Shown in pieces: positions 8,374-15,633 of a DNA stretch of 50,683 nt. The notes beneath the pieces are model-generated. The model saw only the letters and a program-made list of their open reading frames with translations, was not told the origin of the DNA and searched no databases. Position 1 is the stretch's first letter. Each line of letters opens with the position of its first letter. Made by a program: the position numbers and the translations under genes. Source of the stretch: Oscillospiraceae bacterium (GTDB lineage: Bacteria; Bacillota; Clostridia; Oscillospirales; Ruminococcaceae). The stretch lies in contig JAEEIA010000073.1 in assembly GCA_016281125.1 (NCBI GenBank), positions 1 through 50,683 of the forward strand. The letters are read 5' to 3'.

Positions 8374-8432
8374 ATGAACATAATGTATTTTTGCAAAAAG
8401 TATTGATAAAAAGCCGGAAATGTGCGGCGAAG

Positions 8433-8458
8433 CCAATCAGAAATACACATCTGATTGG
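8433..8458 (+). promoter_or_regulatory. Hairpin overlapping the ribosome site of the transposase relic
   Basis: Perfect 9-bp stem CCAATCAGA / TCTGATTGG with an 8-base loop. The last bases of the stem overlap the GGAGG of the start at 8469, so the structure could hide the ribosome site, a common brake on transposase translation. Confidence 0.5.
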
Positions 8459-8468
8459 AGGTTTTACC

Positions 8469-8949
8469 ATGAAAAGCCACTGCAGTATCGTTAAAAACAA
8501 GCTTAATACTCTTATCTGTAACATGGAGAAAAATGCCCAGGCTTTTGTAGTGAATCTAAACGGGATTTCATTCGAAAAAGCGAGCTTTCTATCTCCAAAA
8601 CAATAAGGTTTATTCTTGGCATGGGAAGTCAGGCACTCGGTAAAGAACTTATGGATTCTTACGGTTTTGACTCCAAAGCAGTATCCGTTTCAGTTGCGGT
8701 TCAACGGAGAGCCAAGATACTTCCTGCTGCTATTCAGGATTTATTCCATAAATTCAATGATGTTTTTCCCAGACCAGCTTTTTTCATGGCTATAGACTTT
8801 ACGCTGTTGACGGTTCTGATATTCATATTCCAACGATTCCTGATGATTATGGCACACATTACTGTTCCAATAATCATTCAAAAGGTTATAATCTGACACA
8901 AAAGCAGACAGAGCAGGGTAACGATATCTTTGATCAATTATTCAAGTGA
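8469..8949 (+). pseudogene. Decayed IS4-like DDE transposase
   Basis: Pieces of one protein are spread over three frames. Frame 1 from ATG 8469 (MKSHCSIVKNKL...NGISFEKASF) stops at 8604-8606. Frame 3 from ~8621 carries LGKELMDSYGFDSKAVSV and ILPAAIQDLFHKFND. Frame 2 near 8842 carries DYGTHYCSNNHSKGYNL, then an unrelated short tail to TGA 8949. The order matches the N-terminal ~120 residues of IS4-type transposases common in Ruminococcus (from memory of the family). Two frameshifts, plus loss of the remaining DDE domain, leave it inactive. No clear terminal inverted repeats were found. Confidence 0.6.
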
Positions 8950-9228
8950 AATGCGGCATATTACGGTTGGCTTGTCACCCGTTTGTCACCCTTTGCTGCG
9001 TTCTGCTTGATTCGATCTCGTCATCGTTCGCAGTAAGTGAAATCACGGCATCCTAATTTTCATTGTAACTACGATGTTTTATAGAAGCCACAAATCAAGC
9101 GCGGTAACCCCGGATTCAATATCAAAGAAAGGGCAACAACCCGATGGTCGGTGCAACTGTTGCATGTGCAGTTGCTGTTGAAGAGGCTATGAAATAAGCT
9201 GAAAACATCGTAAATTCGTTTATATGAG
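8950..9228. other. Gene-free stretch with decayed sequence
   Basis: No gene with a start and ribosome site is visible. A short frame near 9143-9196 reads MVGATVACAVAVEEAMK before a stop and may be the end of a lost gene; I do not recognise it. Confidence 0.4.
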
Positions 9229-9264
9229 AAATCCCGGCTGACTTTGTTGTCTGCCGGGATTTTT
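9229..9264. terminator. Hairpin terminator
   Basis: 10-bp stem AAATCCCGGC / GCCGGGATTT, 14-base loop and T-rich tail, about 40 bases before the 3' end of the convergent lipoprotein gene; A/T runs on both sides allow action on both strands. Confidence 0.7.
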
Positions 9265-9303
9265 GTCTTGTTATACTTTGCAGGCTTTTTGACGAAGCCC
9301 TGA

Positions 9304-10740
9304 TTACTGGAGCGGATTGCTTTCAATCGTCCAGTTTGTGCCGTCAAATACAAAGTTTGCTGTGCCTTCGCCATCCATCATGTTTCGGTCTTTGGTGACT
9401 GCGGTGAACGAATTCTCAGTTTGCTGCGTGATCGTGACGCCGCTTCCTGTTTCAAACGAATAGTAGCCATGCGCATTGGAAATGAGAATATACGGCTGGC
9501 CGTCCTGTTCGATGATGTTCTCGTTCAGTACATCTCTCCATTGCTCTTTTTCCGGGCCGGACAGCGTTTCTTCCAGCAGACGCTCAAACGCTGCTTTTCC
9601 AAGACTGCTGATCCCAAAACGGCTATCTGTGAGCCGTGCATAGGTCTGACCGGCAGCAGTTACAGTTTGGCTGCGGTCGATTTCCAGATCACCGCCGCCG
9701 CCGGCCATGGACCGCATCAGAAATGTCAGATTGTTCATCTTTTCAACGGCAATATCTTCAAGGGTGATGCGGACAAATTCAATACCGCCGTCCTGATCGG
9801 AATAGAGCCGGTTGACCGGCGTATCTCCGCAGGCGAAGCCGAGCCATGCGGTATTATCATCATCGCAGAGCGAATACCAGTAGCTGACGGAGCCGTCCGG
9901 ATGCGTATCCTTGTCGATTCGTACTTTTCCGCGGCGCGTTGCGCCGGCTGCATATCGCATAATGACAGATCCGTCTGCCCTGACGGTCATCGAGTTGTTT
10001 CTGTTTCCGAATGTACCCGGAAACGACCATTCACCGACCAGATCGGCAGCGGAATACTTGGATTCCGCCGGTGTATCGGCCGTCAGGAAGTTTTTGATCG
10101 AAAAATCATTCTGCACACGTTTCAGCGTTGCAATGATTTTGCCGTTCATGAGCTCGGCTGTCATGCTGTTCTTGTCTGCGCTGACGGTAAACACCATTCT
10201 GACCGGATTGTTTCTGTTCACGGTACAGACTTCGATTGTATTGCTGCTGAACGAAACGGTTGCGGGGTGTTCCTCTGTTCCGACGGTCAGAGCGGACTGT
10301 CCGGCTTCGTTCAGATCCAGCCCGACATAATAGCTCTTGTGTACAGGATCGGAAAGATCGTACGGAACGCTGCCGCCGGAATCCTTGGAAAAGGAAACGG
10401 TTTCCCATTTGCCGTACAGAGAATTAGACGTTGTTTTACCGCCGGAATTGCCGGAGCCGCTGCCGTCCCGGCTGCCTGCTGCGGTTGTTTCCGCTGTTCT
10501 GTTCGGTGCTGTACTGCTTTTGCCTGCATCTGTCTGCACAGATGCCGTAGTCTGTGATACAGTGACCGCAGTTGTGTTTGTCGTATTCGCAGAAGGGGTG
10601 TCCGTTTTCAGGACAAACGTTGTTTCGGCAGGGGAAACCGGCATTTCATCCTGCTGCACGGTCATATCCTGTTTGATGCCGCAGCCGGTCAGGCTGATTG
10701 CTGCTGCCATGAGTATCGGCAAGATCCATCGTAGTTTCAT
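9304..10740 (-). CDS. Lipoprotein of unknown function with Ser/Thr-rich linker
   Basis: 478 residues from ATG 10738-10740, chosen because it has a ribosome site (AGGAG) and begins a lipoprotein signal (MKLRWILPILMAAAISLTGCG, lipobox LTGC); the longer open frame upstream overlaps the preceding gene and lacks a signal. After Cys20 come a ~100-residue Thr/Ser/Gly linker and two ~110-residue beta-rich modules (LYGKWETVSF..., LVGEWSFPGTF...), each starting with a G(K/E)W strand like lipocalin-type bacterial domains. The last ~130 residues (ERLLEETLSG...FVFDGTNWTIESNPLQ) form a separate domain. It is second in an operon with the RsiV-like lipoprotein, 47 bases downstream. Function unknown; extracytoplasmic location is well supported. 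Confidence 0.75.
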   Translation of the reverse strand: MKLRWILPILMAAAISLTGCGIKQDMTVQQDEMPVSPAETTFVLKTDTPSANTTNTTAVTVSQTTASVQTDAGKSSTAPNRTAETTAAGSRDGSGSGNSGGKTTSNSLYGKWETVSFSKDSGGSVPYDLSDPVHKSYYVGLDLNEAGQSALTVGTEEHPATVSFSSNTIEVCTVNRNNPVRMVFTVSADKNSMTAELMNGKIIATLKRVQNDFSIKNFLTADTPAESKYSAADLVGEWSFPGTFGNRNNSMTVRADGSVIMRYAAGATRRGKVRIDKDTHPDGSVSYWYSLCDDDNTAWLGFACGDTPVNRLYSDQDGGIEFVRITLEDIAVEKMNNLTFLMRSMAGGGGDLEIDRSQTVTAAGQTYARLTDSRFGISSLGKAAFERLLEETLSGPEKEQWRDVLNENIIEQDGQPYILISNAHGYYSFETGSGVTITQQTENSFTAVTKDRNMMDGEGTANFVFDGTNWTIESNPLQ

Positions 10741-10787
10741 AATAAACGCTCCTGTTCCTGATGATTCATATCCTGTTACAACGGATT

Positions 10788-11768
10788 TTACTGTAACAAC
10801 TGCTTTCCGTAACCGCTGAGATGCGGCAGGCATTCTGCAAGCGGAATTTCGAGGCACGGTCTGCCTTCTGCATAGCATGCGCCCAGCGTGTATTCGCAGA
10901 ACTCCAGGCAAAACCTGTCATTTGCAAAATACCATGCTGCATCGCCGTTCATGCCCTTTATCAGATAATCCTTGTTCCAGTCATCCTGACCGGCATATTT
11001 ATCTGCATAGTGTTCCAGAAAATAATCTGCCGCAAAGCTGACAAACTCTCCCGGTGCAGCGGAGATCTCATCCAGCTGCCGGATCAGCTTCATTTGCGAA
11101 TCGTCGATCAGAAATGCGGAAAGGCCGTTTGAACCGTGCGCACCGCCGCCGTACCAGAAACTCTGAATAAACAGGGTTCGCGCATTTCCCTGAAATGCCG
11201 TTTCATAGCTGACTGAAGTCGTTTCATTTCCGAGCGGACTTTCCTGCACAGCCTTTTCCGCCGCATCGTAATCGACGTTTTCTGCATTGGATGCTTCCTG
11301 TTCCCTGATTGGCGCAATCATGATCTGCCGCAGCTGCTCGTTCAGTTCATCGAGGTTTTCTTTTGTTGTGCCGTCTGCATTGCTGCATTCGTAATGCGGC
11401 AGCTTGCAGTCATATAAAAAATAAGCCTTCGTATCCGGATTCCGGAATGCTTCCTTTGTGACGGAGTCCGTCACACTGATCATCGGTTTTGCAGCCGCAG
11501 TCGTCGTAACGATCCCGGTTGCTGTTGTTTCAGCAGGCACTGTCATGACCGTAACGGCAGACGTCTGAAGTTCCGTGACTGCTGCGGTTGTATCCTGTAC
11601 GGCAATGACTGTTGTTTCTGATGTTTCCGTGACAGCGGAAATATCGGTTCCGTTTGTCGCCGTCACGACAGCGGCAGCAGGAGCGGTTGTAATATTGATA
11701 TCTGCACCGCATCCGGGCAGGCAAATGACAGAACAGAGGGCGGCAGCGGCCAAAATATTCTTTTTCAT
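10788..11768 (-). CDS. Lipoprotein with RsiV-like (DUF3298-type) domain
   Basis: 326 residues. Lipoprotein signal MKKNILAAAALCSVICLPGC (Cys20), then ~80 residues of Thr/Val/Ala-rich linker, then a folded domain from about 105. The FWYGGGAHGSNG...AFLID stretch is the hallmark of the DUF3298/RsiV family, whose founding member binds lysozyme at the cell surface and acts as an anti-sigma factor. Here there is no cytoplasmic anti-sigma segment, so this is a free lipoprotein of that fold. It heads an operon with the second lipoprotein. The upstream region has a strong promoter (11896-11924) and a TTACA-N4-TGTAA site (11856-11869) like the Bce-type operator at 45466, suggesting envelope-stress control (inference). 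Confidence 0.8.
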   Translation of the reverse strand: MKKNILAAAALCSVICLPGCGADINITTAPAAAVVTATNGTDISAVTETSETTVIAVQDTTAAVTELQTSAVTVMTVPAETTATGIVTTTAAAKPMISVTDSVTKEAFRNPDTKAYFLYDCKLPHYECSNADGTTKENLDELNEQLRQIMIAPIREQEASNAENVDYDAAEKAVQESPLGNETTSVSYETAFQGNARTLFIQSFWYGGGAHGSNGLSAFLIDDSQMKLIRQLDEISAAPGEFVSFAADYFLEHYADKYAGQDDWNKDYLIKGMNGDAAWYFANDRFCLEFCEYTLGACYAEGRPCLEIPLAECLPHLSGYGKQLLQ

Positions 11769-11855
11769 AGTAATACTCCTTTTCTGGTATGACTTTCAGG
11801 CCAGTGTTTGCTGACAAGACGATTATAGCAGATTTTGAAGCAAAACAGTGCAGAA

Positions 11856-11869
11856 TTACAGAATTGTAA
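11856..11869 (-). promoter_or_regulatory. TNACA-N4-TGTAA site (BceR-type box) upstream of the lipoprotein operon
   Basis: TTACAGAATTGTAA is a perfect inverted repeat with 4-base spacing, matching the consensus known for BceR-like regulators. It lies between the distal promoter and a possible proximal extended -10 (TGCTATAAT, TATAAT at 11822-11827 minus). Confidence 0.5.
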
Positions 11870-11895
11870 TTGCAGATTGAGAGCATAACACATGA

Positions 11896-11924
11896 ATTAT
11901 AGCACAGAAGGCGCACAAAGTCAA
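11896..11924 (-). promoter_or_regulatory. Promoter of the lipoprotein operon
   Basis: Minus strand: TTGACT (11919-11924), 17 bases, extended -10 TGCTATAAT (TATAAT 11896-11901). Confidence 0.75.
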
Positions 11925-11979
11925 TCAGAATCCGATGCGGATTCATTATCCGGTTTCTGGGGCATCAGCGAAAACCCCA

Positions 11980-12008
11980 TTGCATTTTCAAAACCGATAT
12001 GCTATAAT
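11980..12008 (+). promoter_or_regulatory. Promoter of the GH16-dockerin gene
   Basis: TTGCAT (11980-11985), 17 bases, extended -10 TGCTATAAT (12003-12008). The -35 is preceded by CCCCA, as in several other promoters of the window. Confidence 0.75.
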
Positions 12009-12064
12009 AAATCTGTGAATCAGGTGATGCAGGCCTGACAGACTGTATGCGAAAGGAGTACCGC

Positions 12065-14320
12065 ATGAAAGGATTTGCTGTCTTAGCTGCTGCCGTGCTT
12101 TGGATGACTGCACTGCCGTTTCCTGCGTCTGCGGCGCCCGCAGATGTTTTTTCTGACGATTTCACCGGCACGCGGCTGGATTCCGGGAAGTGGCTGATTG
12201 CCGAGAAAAACTGGGGCGGCACGGTCACGGAACACGGGGAAACCGTTGACTATAACGGCGGTGTGATTGCGGAAAATGTTTCTGTATCAGACGGCAAGCT
12301 GATCCTGACCGGATACGGCAACCGCTATGAGGGCGCAGTCCGCGGCATCAACCGTGACGGGTCCCGCAGAGCAGACGGAAAACGCTGCGGTGCTGCCATT
12401 GCGACGAGAGAATATTTCGGTTCCGGGAGCTACGAGATCCGTGCGAAAATTGCGCCCGAGCTCGGCTGCTGCTCCGCGATGTGGACATTTGAGTATGAAG
12501 AAGTTGGTGAGGGCGACAGTCTGACAATCACGAATCACGAGATCGACATTGAATTTCCGGGGCGTGATCAAAACGATGCGTTCAGCCTCAGTCATGCGCT
12601 CTGTACGACGTGGGTGACTGAGGATGACTACAAGACAAAATCGGTTGACTGCGGCGCGCAGGCGGACGGAAAGTTCCATACCTACCGGTTTGACTGGCAT
12701 ACGGGGAACGATACCGAAAAACCGCGCGTTGACTATTATTTCGATGATAAGCTGACCTATACCGCGGACACGTACATTCCGACGAACGCGGGACGCTTCT
12801 GGCTCGGGCTCTGGTTCCCGAAGAGCTGGGCGGGGACGCCGGATTTTGATACGGCCGTGTTTGAAATTGACCGTGTGACGATTACGCCGTTTCACGAGCT
12901 GGGGGATACGCCGCAGCATGAAACATACGCGGGCGGCGGCTGGGCACAGCCTGCACCGGCGCTTCCGGACGGGTGGCTGCTGTGGCATACATACAGTGAC
13001 TATGCCGCGCGGGACAGCCGTCTGTTTCTGCGGTCGCCGGACGGCCGCGTGCATGAGATCAAAGGCGATTTTGTTCATGCGATGAACGGCTGCTTCGGCA
13101 GCTCGCCGGAGCAGATTGTGTTCATGGCGATTGACGAAGCGCAGGACGAATGGGATATATTCCGGTATGATGCAGGCCGGATTACAAATCTGACAAAGAA
13201 CAGCGGATTCCGGAATGAGGATCCGCGCTGGTCACCGGACGGCAGCCGGATCGTATTCAAGCGCGGGCGGTGGGAAAGTGCAGCGGACGATTTTGTGTAT
13301 GATCTTGCGATGCTTGATCCGACGGACGGAACCGTCACCATGCTGACGGATGACGCTGCGGAGCAGGCGATGCCTTGCTTTTCCCCGGACGGGAAATATC
13401 TGTATTATGCGGAATACCGGAATGGCGTCGGTGCAGTTTGTCTCATGGAGATGCAGACCGGCAGAACTGCGGTGATCTGCGGTCAAAACGGCGTAAATGC
13501 GTATTTCCCGATTGCGCATGGCGATATGCTGTATTTTACGGAGTGGTACGGCGTGGACAACCGCTGCGACCGGATTATGCGGTATGACGGCTTGGAAGTA
13601 ACGCCGATGCCGTTTGACAGAGCGGACTATGACTGCTCGGATGCCTGCCCGGTTCCCGGCGGCATGATTTACAGCTGTACGCAGAACGGCGGGTATGATT
13701 TGTACTATTTTGACGGTACGCAGTCCGTCCCGCTGACAGCACTGAATACCGAACGCAATGAGCTTGGTGCCTGCTTTTACGCGGCGGTGCGCGGGGACGT
13801 CAATGCAGACGGTGCCTGCGATGCGGCGGATGCGGCGCTTCTGCAAACATGGCTGCTTGCCGTACCGGATGCACAGCCTGCCGACCGGATCATCGGCGAT
13901 ATGAACAGCGACGGCAGGCTCGATGCGATTGACCTGACGCTGCTGAAAAGAGCGATTCTGGAACAATCAAAGACTCCTGTTACGGTAACGGTCACGAGAA
14001 CAGGCGGCTTTATCGGAGTACACGAGGTATATCAGGCGTATCAGGACGGAGAAAAGTATTACGTGTCATTTCAGGATAAGGATCGCTCCTCTGAGCCGGT
14101 TCGCACTGAAATCACGGAAGAGCAATACAATATGATTGTTTTGATCGACTATTCCGAATACCTCGGCCGTGAAAAAAGCGCACCGAGATTTTCCGATGAA
14201 TTCAACTATAAAACCGTTCTGACATACGCAGACGGAACGGAACAATCAACCGAAGTGGAAATCCGCGAACTGACCGATATGTTCATGGAGTATCTGAGAT
14301 ACAGGGATGTGCTTTGGTAA
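12065..14320 (+). CDS. GH16 beta-glucanase with TolB-like propeller, internal dockerin and C-terminal extension
   Basis: 751 residues; ATG 12065 was chosen over 12047 because AAAGGAG sits six bases before it and it starts a signal peptide (about 1-23). GH16 catalytic domain ~25-275 with the diagnostic HEIDIEF (Glu159 nucleophile, Asp161, Glu163 acid/base) and WLGLWFP; the family cleaves beta-1,3/1,4-glucans, xyloglucan or galactans. Residues ~290-575 contain PD40/TolB-type propeller blades (DPRWSPDGSRIVF, MPCFSPDGKYLYY). The dockerin (~576-635: DVNADGACDAAD and DMNSDGRLDAID) is internal rather than terminal, followed by a 116-residue alpha/beta domain (TVTVTRTGGFIGVHEVY...) I do not recognise. 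Exported cellulosomal enzyme; exact glucan specificity cannot be read from sequence. Confidence 0.9.
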   Translation: MKGFAVLAAAVLWMTALPFPASAAPADVFSDDFTGTRLDSGKWLIAEKNWGGTVTEHGETVDYNGGVIAENVSVSDGKLILTGYGNRYEGAVRGINRDGSRRADGKRCGAAIATREYFGSGSYEIRAKIAPELGCCSAMWTFEYEEVGEGDSLTITNHEIDIEFPGRDQNDAFSLSHALCTTWVTEDDYKTKSVDCGAQADGKFHTYRFDWHTGNDTEKPRVDYYFDDKLTYTADTYIPTNAGRFWLGLWFPKSWAGTPDFDTAVFEIDRVTITPFHELGDTPQHETYAGGGWAQPAPALPDGWLLWHTYSDYAARDSRLFLRSPDGRVHEIKGDFVHAMNGCFGSSPEQIVFMAIDEAQDEWDIFRYDAGRITNLTKNSGFRNEDPRWSPDGSRIVFKRGRWESAADDFVYDLAMLDPTDGTVTMLTDDAAEQAMPCFSPDGKYLYYAEYRNGVGAVCLMEMQTGRTAVICGQNGVNAYFPIAHGDMLYFTEWYGVDNRCDRIMRYDGLEVTPMPFDRADYDCSDACPVPGGMIYSCTQNGGYDLYYFDGTQSVPLTALNTERNELGACFYAAVRGDVNADGACDAADAALLQTWLLAVPDAQPADRIIGDMNSDGRLDAIDLTLLKRAILEQSKTPVTVTVTRTGGFIGVHEVYQAYQDGEKYYVSFQDKDRSSEPVRTEITEEQYNMIVLIDYSEYLGREKSAPRFSDEFNYKTVLTYADGTEQSTEVEIRELTDMFMEYLRYRDVLW

Positions 14321-14340
14321 CGGTTCATGACGTTTTATAC

Positions 14341-14379
14341 AAAATGAGGCAGCTGCCCGCGGGCGGCTGCCTCATTTTT
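14341..14379. terminator. Bidirectional terminator
   Basis: An 18-base arm (AAAATGAGGCAGCTGCCC) pairs with GGGCGGCTGCCTCATTTT with one mismatch, between convergent genes, with T runs on both strands. Confidence 0.85.
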
Positions 14380-14392
14380 GCGTTCTGACGGC

Positions 14393-15268
14393 TTATAATT
14401 CCGGCTTTTCAATATTGCCGAAGTTCGTATAATATTGTGATGCGAGCATATTGTTCCCGACGAGCTGTAACAGACCGCCTGTTTCCCAGCGAAGAATCTC
14501 GTTTTGGGGGAACAGATCATTTTCGACTGCGCAGGCGCTGTTGGAAATCACATGAATCTCCGGCGTATGCTGTTCCGATGCCGCTTTCAGAAAGGCGGCT
14601 TCAAACATCAGGGAGCCCCATGCGATATGATAGCTGCTGCTGACTAATGCCACGGAATCTACCTGCGGATAGTCACGCAGCAGAATCTCATAGGAATTGC
14701 TTGCGTTTTCTGCTGTTGTGTACGATTTGTTCTCCACAATCAGTCTGCGCTTGTCCAGCCCGTGCTCCAGCATCCAAGCGCCCATCAGATCACCCTCTGT
14801 GACAGTGGGATTGAACATTGCGGTTCCGCCGCCGGTGCAGATCACATATGCATTCGGATACTGTTCAGCGCATGTCAGCGCGACTTGCAGCCTGGCGAGC
14901 AGCTCATCCTGCATGGAGCCGTCATCGTTCAGCTGAAAGCCCAGAACGGTGATGGCCAGACTGTTGTCATCCGGCAGACCGTCCGGCAGTCTGTCCGTAT
15001 TGACGGTCAGCTCTGTTTCTGTGTATTTCCAGTATTCCATGATGTTTTTCCAGAGCTTGCCCTGACGGCGGTCGCATTTTTTCAGTTCGGCAAGCAGACT
15101 GTTTACTTTTTCATCCGCCTGCGCCCCGTAGCAGCCGTGATACGTGATGATCTGTTCAATCAGAGCATCCGCCGAAGCGGTGTCCGTCGCTTTTTCGGTT
15201 TTATCTGCACATCCCGTGCATCCGCAAATCAGCAATGCAGATGCAATCAGCCGGATTGCTTTTTTCAT
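14393..15268 (-). CDS. DUF218 (YdcF/SanA/ElyC-type) lipoprotein
   Basis: 291 residues with a Cys-rich lipoprotein signal (ALLICGCTGC; lipidation at Cys17 or Cys20). The DUF218 fold is clear: a hydrophobic strand ITVLGFQL, basic ARLQVALTCAEQYP helix, VICTGGGTA loop, TEGDLMGAWMLEHGL, and the conserved ENKSYTTAENASNS segment, then VSSSYHIAW. Family members are membrane- or surface-linked proteins tied to envelope integrity (SanA, ElyC) but their reaction is unproven. It stands alone, with its own promoter (15341-15369, minus) and a shared bidirectional terminator. Confidence 0.85.
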   Translation of the reverse strand: MKKAIRLIASALLICGCTGCADKTEKATDTASADALIEQIITYHGCYGAQADEKVNSLLAELKKCDRRQGKLWKNIMEYWKYTETELTVNTDRLPDGLPDDNSLAITVLGFQLNDDGSMQDELLARLQVALTCAEQYPNAYVICTGGGTAMFNPTVTEGDLMGAWMLEHGLDKRRLIVENKSYTTAENASNSYEILLRDYPQVDSVALVSSSYHIAWGSLMFEAAFLKAASEQHTPEIHVISNSACAVENDLFPQNEILRWETGGLLQLVGNNMLASQYYTNFGNIEKPEL

Positions 15269-15340
15269 GTTGCTGCCGCTCCTTTCCTGCCGATGCGATC
15301 TTGCAGCGCGTTCCTTTTCTGTGATTGGAACTGCAATATC

Positions 15341-15369
15341 ATTATATCATGTTCCGCACGGAATTTCAA
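15341..15369 (-). promoter_or_regulatory. Promoter of the DUF218 lipoprotein
   Basis: Minus strand: TTGAAA (15364-15369), 17 bases, TATAAT (15341-15346). Confidence 0.75.
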
Positions 15370-15531
15370 GTGAATTCCGATCCGGCTGAATCTCCGGCAA
15401 ACGGTGACCGGGCTTCTGTGATGATGCGGATGAAAAAAATCCTTCTTCGGTTGATTTTTACAGTCGGAGCTGATTGTCAGAATCCTGTTTCGAATTTGCA
15501 CAAAATATCATAGAATCCGTATGAAAACCCA

Positions 15532-15561
15532 TTGCGTCCGCAATCTGAAAAACGCTATAAT
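15532..15561 (+). promoter_or_regulatory. Promoter of the CotH-dockerin gene
   Basis: TTGCGT (15532-15537), 18 bases, TATAAT (15556-15561). The ACCCA before the -35 and GCTATAATAAA at the -10 match the GH16 promoter closely. With the divergent promoter at 15341 this accounts for most of the 365-base gap 15269-15633. Confidence 0.65.
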
Positions 15562-15633
15562 AAAATATACAGTCAGGATTTCAATTCGTGAATATCCTGT
15601 ATACTGCTTGTTTATTCGAGGGGGGTCATTACA

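Noticed and set aside
9143-9196. Short frame MVGATVACAVAVEEAMK
   Set aside because: Too short to identify and without a convincing ribosome site; kept only as possible decayed sequence.
9421-10557. Long plus-strand open frame opposite the lipoprotein gene
   Set aside because: It is the antisense shadow of the real minus-strand gene (GC-rich third positions); no start signal and no recognisable domains.
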